A stretch of DNA of 64,000 nucleotides from Methyloversatilis discipulorum (lineage in GTDB: Bacteria; Pseudomonadota; Gammaproteobacteria; Burkholderiales; Rhodocyclaceae), in contig NZ_ARVV01000001.1 of assembly GCF_000385375.1 (NCBI RefSeq), forward strand, positions 1,116,001-1,180,000, in the 5' to 3' direction. Of this stretch, positions 61,071 to 64,000 are shown one piece after another. Numbering within the stretch: the stretch's first letter is position 1; each line of letters starts with the position of its first letter. A program made the position numbers and the translations under genes. The notes under the pieces were generated by a model, which saw only the letters and a program-made list of their open reading frames with translations, searched no databases and was not told where the DNA came from.

Positions 61071-61439
61071 ATGTCGCCCGCCCGCCCCCGTTTCCGCCTC
61101 GCCCTGATGCTCGCGCTGTTCGCTGTGTGCGCGCAGGCGCTGCTGCCCACGCTGATGCGCTGGCAGCAGTCGGCCGATCCGACCGGCATGGCGCAGATCT
61201 GTACCGCTTTCGGCATCGGATCGGCATCGGCCGCGGAACAGGGTGACGACGAAGGCGGCAAGGTCGGTCATTGCCCCTGGTGCGTCGCGCAATCGCTGCC
61301 GGTGCTGCCGACGCAAGCGGCGCATGCAGTGTTCGCGCTGCATGCCGAGCGGCAGGCGCCGCCGCCGGCGCTCTCTGCTGCCGTCACCGCCGCCACGCTG
61401 CTGGCGCCTTCCCCACGCGCTCCGCCTGCGCTCGCCTGA
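61071..61439 (+). CDS. DUF2946 protein (copper/TonB-associated)
   Basis: The 122-residue protein has a signal-anchor helix (FRLALMLALFAVCAQALL) and the HCPWC motif of DUF2946, a small periplasmic family found beside copper-handling and TonB genes. CxxC may bind metal. The TonB receptor gene follows. Confidence 0.82.
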   Translation: MSPARPRFRLALMLALFAVCAQALLPTLMRWQQSADPTGMAQICTAFGIGSASAAEQGDDEGGKVGHCPWCVAQSLPVLPTQAAHAVFALHAERQAPPPALSAAVTAATLLAPSPRAPPALA

Positions 61440-61543
61440 TTCCCTCGCCTTCGTCCGCGTGACGGCCTGACCGCCGTCGCGCGTTCCGTGTCGCCGTCCT
61501 GCGCCCGCGCGCGGCGCGACGCACTCCATTCGAAAGTACCGTC

Positions 61544-63664
61544 ATGTTTCCGTCGTCCCATGCGACCGCGCCTGCGCGCGCGCGTCTCAAACGCATTCCG
61601 CTCGCCCTCGCCCTCGCCGCGCTGGCGGCCGCACCGGCTGTCTTCGCCGACAGCGCGCTGCAGTTGCCCGCCGTGCGCGTCGAGGCACGACGCATCGACA
61701 CCCCTACGCTGCCCGGCATCGACGAAGCGCGCGCCACGCTGGCGCTGACACCGGGCGGCGCCGCCGTGATCGACGCCGCCAGCTTCCGCGACGCCCGTGT
61801 ATCCACATTGCAGGACGCGCTCGGCTACAGCGCCGGCGTATTCGTGCAGCCGCGCTTCGGCTCCGAGGAATCGCGGCTGTCGATCCGCGGTTCCGGACTG
61901 CAGCGCACCTTCCACCTGCGCGGCATCAAGCTGATGCAGGACGGCGTGCCGATCAATCTGGCCGACGGCGGTGGCGATTTCCAGGTGCTGGAGCCGCTGG
62001 CCACGCGCTACATCGAAGTGTGGCGCGGCGCCAATGCACTGCAGTACGGATCGAGCACGCTGGGCGGGGCGATCAACTACGTGTCGCCGACCGGCCACGA
62101 TGCGCCGGCACTGACCCTGCGCGCCGAGACCGGCGCCTTCGGCTACCTGCGCAGCCAGCTGGCTGGTGGCTTCGCGGCCGGGCGCGTCGACGGCTATTTC
62201 AGCGCGACGAGCTTCGCCCAGGACGGCTTCCGCGATCACGCCAGGCAGGACACGCAGCGCCTGGTCGGCAATATCGGCGTGCTGCTCGCGCCGTCGCTGG
62301 AGACGCGCTTCTTCGTGCAGGCCGCGCAGAGCGACTCGGAACTGCCGGGCAACCTGACGCGCCAGCAACTGCGTGACAATCCGCGCCAGGCGGCCGCCGG
62401 CAATGTCACCGGCAACCAGAAGCGCGACATCGATCTGTGGCGCGTGTCCAATCGCACCGTCTGGCAGGCGGCCGACGGTCTGCGTTTCGAGCTGTCGGCC
62501 TACTACGCCGACAAGGACCTGTTCCACCCGATCTTCCAGGTGCTCGACCAGCGCAGCAAGGACTTCGGTGCCGAACTGCGCATGGTGTCCGACGGTACGC
62601 TGGCCGGCCGGCCGAACCGCCTGGTCGCCGGCGTGGCGAGTTCGCGCGGCGACACCGACGACGACCGCTGGACAAACATCGGCGGCACGCGCGGCGCCCG
62701 CACCAACAAGCTCGACACGTCGGCACGCAATGTCGAGGCCTATGTCGAGGATCAGTTCACCTTCGTTCCAGGCTGGACCGCGGTAGTCGGGACGCAGTAC
62801 ACCAATGCGCGGCGACGCAGCCGCGACCTGTGCTTCACCGGCGGCCCGCTGGTCTGTGGCGGTGCCGACGAGAGCTTCAGCCGCTCCTACGAAGGCTGGA
62901 GTCCGAAGTTCGGCATCCGTCACGATCTGTCGCCGGCGGTGCAGCTGTTCGGCAACGTGTCGCGCAGTTTCGAGCCGCCGTCCTTCGGCGAACTGACCGG
63001 CGGCGCCGCGGTGATCGAATCCTTGCGCGCGCAGCGTGCGACCACGTGGGAAGTGGGCGGCCGCGGCAGCTTCGGCTGGGGCGCGGTCGATCTGGCGCTC
63101 TACCGCGCCAAGGTGACCGACGAGCTGCTGGCCTACTCGCTGAACCTCGGTGGCACGCCGGTCAACACCACACTGAATGTGCCGCGCACGCTGCATCGTG
63201 GTATCGAGTTCGCCGCCAACGGCCAGTTCGGCGGCGGCTTCGAGTGGCGTCAGGCATTGCTCTACAACGACTTCCGCTTCGACGGCGACGCGCTGTTCGG
63301 CGACAACCGCCTGCCCGGCGTGCCGCGCACGCTGTTCCGCGGCGAACTGGGCTACCGCTTCTCGGCAGCGCCGGGCGGTCCGCTGAAGATCGCGGCCAGC
63401 GCCGAATGGTCGCCGCAGCGCTATGCGGTCGATATGGCGAATACCGAGTTCGCCGACGACTACGCCATCTTCGGCCTGCGCCTGCAGCAGCAGGTCGGCC
63501 GCCAGCTGTCGTGGTTCATCGAAGGACGCAACCTTGGTGACCGCCGCTACGCCGCCACCACGAATGTGGTGCGCGATTTCAGCGCGCTGGCCGCCGCCGC
63601 GCGCAACGTCTACCTGCCGGGGGACGGCCGTGCCGTCTATGCCGGCATCGAATGGAGGATGTAA
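61544..63664 (+). CDS. TonB-dependent receptor (probable metal transporter)
   Basis: The 706-residue outer-membrane protein has a signal peptide (IPLALALAALAAAPAVFA), a plug (TLQDALGYSAGVFVQPRFGS, WRGANALQYGSSTLGGAINY) and a barrel, ending YAGIEWRM rather than in a terminal Phe/Tyr. FQVLEPLATRYIEVWRGANA is typical of the FecA/OprC-like group. Its neighbours DUF2946 and YcnI suggest copper uptake; this is inference. Confidence 0.88.
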   Translation: MFPSSHATAPARARLKRIPLALALAALAAAPAVFADSALQLPAVRVEARRIDTPTLPGIDEARATLALTPGGAAVIDAASFRDARVSTLQDALGYSAGVFVQPRFGSEESRLSIRGSGLQRTFHLRGIKLMQDGVPINLADGGGDFQVLEPLATRYIEVWRGANALQYGSSTLGGAINYVSPTGHDAPALTLRAETGAFGYLRSQLAGGFAAGRVDGYFSATSFAQDGFRDHARQDTQRLVGNIGVLLAPSLETRFFVQAAQSDSELPGNLTRQQLRDNPRQAAAGNVTGNQKRDIDLWRVSNRTVWQAADGLRFELSAYYADKDLFHPIFQVLDQRSKDFGAELRMVSDGTLAGRPNRLVAGVASSRGDTDDDRWTNIGGTRGARTNKLDTSARNVEAYVEDQFTFVPGWTAVVGTQYTNARRRSRDLCFTGGPLVCGGADESFSRSYEGWSPKFGIRHDLSPAVQLFGNVSRSFEPPSFGELTGGAAVIESLRAQRATTWEVGGRGSFGWGAVDLALYRAKVTDELLAYSLNLGGTPVNTTLNVPRTLHRGIEFAANGQFGGGFEWRQALLYNDFRFDGDALFGDNRLPGVPRTLFRGELGYRFSAAPGGPLKIAASAEWSPQRYAVDMANTEFADDYAIFGLRLQQQVGRQLSWFIEGRNLGDRRYAATTNVVRDFSALAAAARNVYLPGDGRAVYAGIEWRM

Positions 63665-63666
63665 GC

Positions 63667-64000
63667 ATGAAGATCAGGATCTGCGCACTGGCGCTGCTGG
63701 CCGCACCCATCGTCGCCAGCGCACACGTCGTGCTCGAACAGCAGGTCGCGACGGCCGGCAGCTACTACAAGGGCGTGTTCCGCGTCGGCCACGGCTGCGA
63801 AGGTTCGGCCACCGTCGCGCTGACGGTGACGCTGCCCGAGCCGATGGCCAGCGTGAAACCGATGGTGAAACCGGGCTGGACGGTCAGCACGCGCAGCGAG
63901 AAGCTTGCGCAGCCGCTGATGAATCACGGCAAGCCGGTCACCGAGGCCGTGGTCGAAGTGAGCTGGCGCGGCGGCCCGCTGGCCGACGCACACTACGACG
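63667..64000 (+). CDS. YcnI-like DUF1775 protein, cut by the window edge
   Basis: The visible 111 residues have a signal peptide (ICALALLAAPIVASA), then HVVLEQQVATAGSYYKGVF, VGHGCEGSATVALTVTLPEP, and KPMVKPGWTVSTRSEKL, the DUF1775/YcnI pattern. In B. subtilis YcnI the N-terminal His of the mature chain (HVVLE) binds copper. The gene follows the receptor stop by 2 bases. The C-terminal part is beyond the window. Confidence 0.9.
   Translation, partial: MKIRICALALLAAPIVASAHVVLEQQVATAGSYYKGVFRVGHGCEGSATVALTVTLPEPMASVKPMVKPGWTVSTRSEKLAQPLMNHGKPVTEAVVEVSWRGGPLADAHYD

Overview
The window is GC-rich bacterial chromosome, most likely from a betaproteobacterium of the Rhodocyclales/Nitrosomonadales type. 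I infer this from the order queA-tgt-yajC-secD-secF, the block ribF-ileS-lspA-fkpB-ispH, and panB-panC-panD beside a deoxynucleoside kinase and pcnB. No species can be fixed from this sequence alone. Left host flank (1-5279): queA, tgt, yajC, secD and secF (cut by the window edge) run leftward as a tRNA-modification and protein-export block. A tRNA-Leu(CAA) gene with its own promoter runs rightward from 5195. Prophage (5223-41023, about 35.8 kb): a complete-looking temperate podovirus sits in the 3' half of that tRNA gene. A 57-bp direct repeat with one mismatch marks both ends. The early part resembles lambda. A leftward operon of 20 tightly overlapping cistrons (13961 to 5345) holds small accessory genes, a YqaJ exonuclease with a RecT annealase, a PAPS-reductase-like ATPase, and a DUF4224 protein with the integrase at the end. 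A repressor operon runs leftward from 15705 (repressor, unknown protein, secreted-type nuclease, unknown protein) to a terminator. A Cro/YdaS-like gene runs rightward from 15793. Five copies of an operator like TTAGCNNNGCTAA lie at the two divergent control regions. Rightward replication genes follow (DUF1376, lambda-P-like, RusA-like). The virion module (19672-39479) has T7/BPP-1-like content: portal, scaffold, capsid, tail tube proteins A and B, four internal or ejection proteins, a T7-type large terminase and a tail fibre. Lysis genes come last: holin, M15 peptidase and nested Rz/Rz1. Accessory genes within the late region include an SGNH hydrolase, a GNAT acetyltransferase, and a membrane-protein gene on the opposite strand. 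Right host flank (41024-64000): ribF, ileS, lspA, fkpB and ispH form a forward block. Next come a frameshifted Fur/Irr-like regulator, tRNA-Thr(CGT), an orphan unknown gene, and pepN. Then a leftward iron-uptake operon: DUF3325, DUF3649, a PepSY membrane protein and a TonB-dependent siderophore receptor, with a clear promoter and a possible Fur box. After it lie a LysR regulator, panD, panC, panB, a deoxynucleoside kinase, a DUF486 membrane protein and pcnB. A probable copper-related set (DUF2946, TonB-dependent receptor, YcnI/DUF1775) runs off the right edge. How the parts work together: the phage repressor and Cro-like protein probably compete at the shared operators to choose between lysogeny and the lytic programme. 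Integrase, and possibly the DUF4224 protein, would use the repeated arm sites beside attL and attR. The leftward operon supplies recombination functions, and the rightward genes replicate, package, assemble and release virions.
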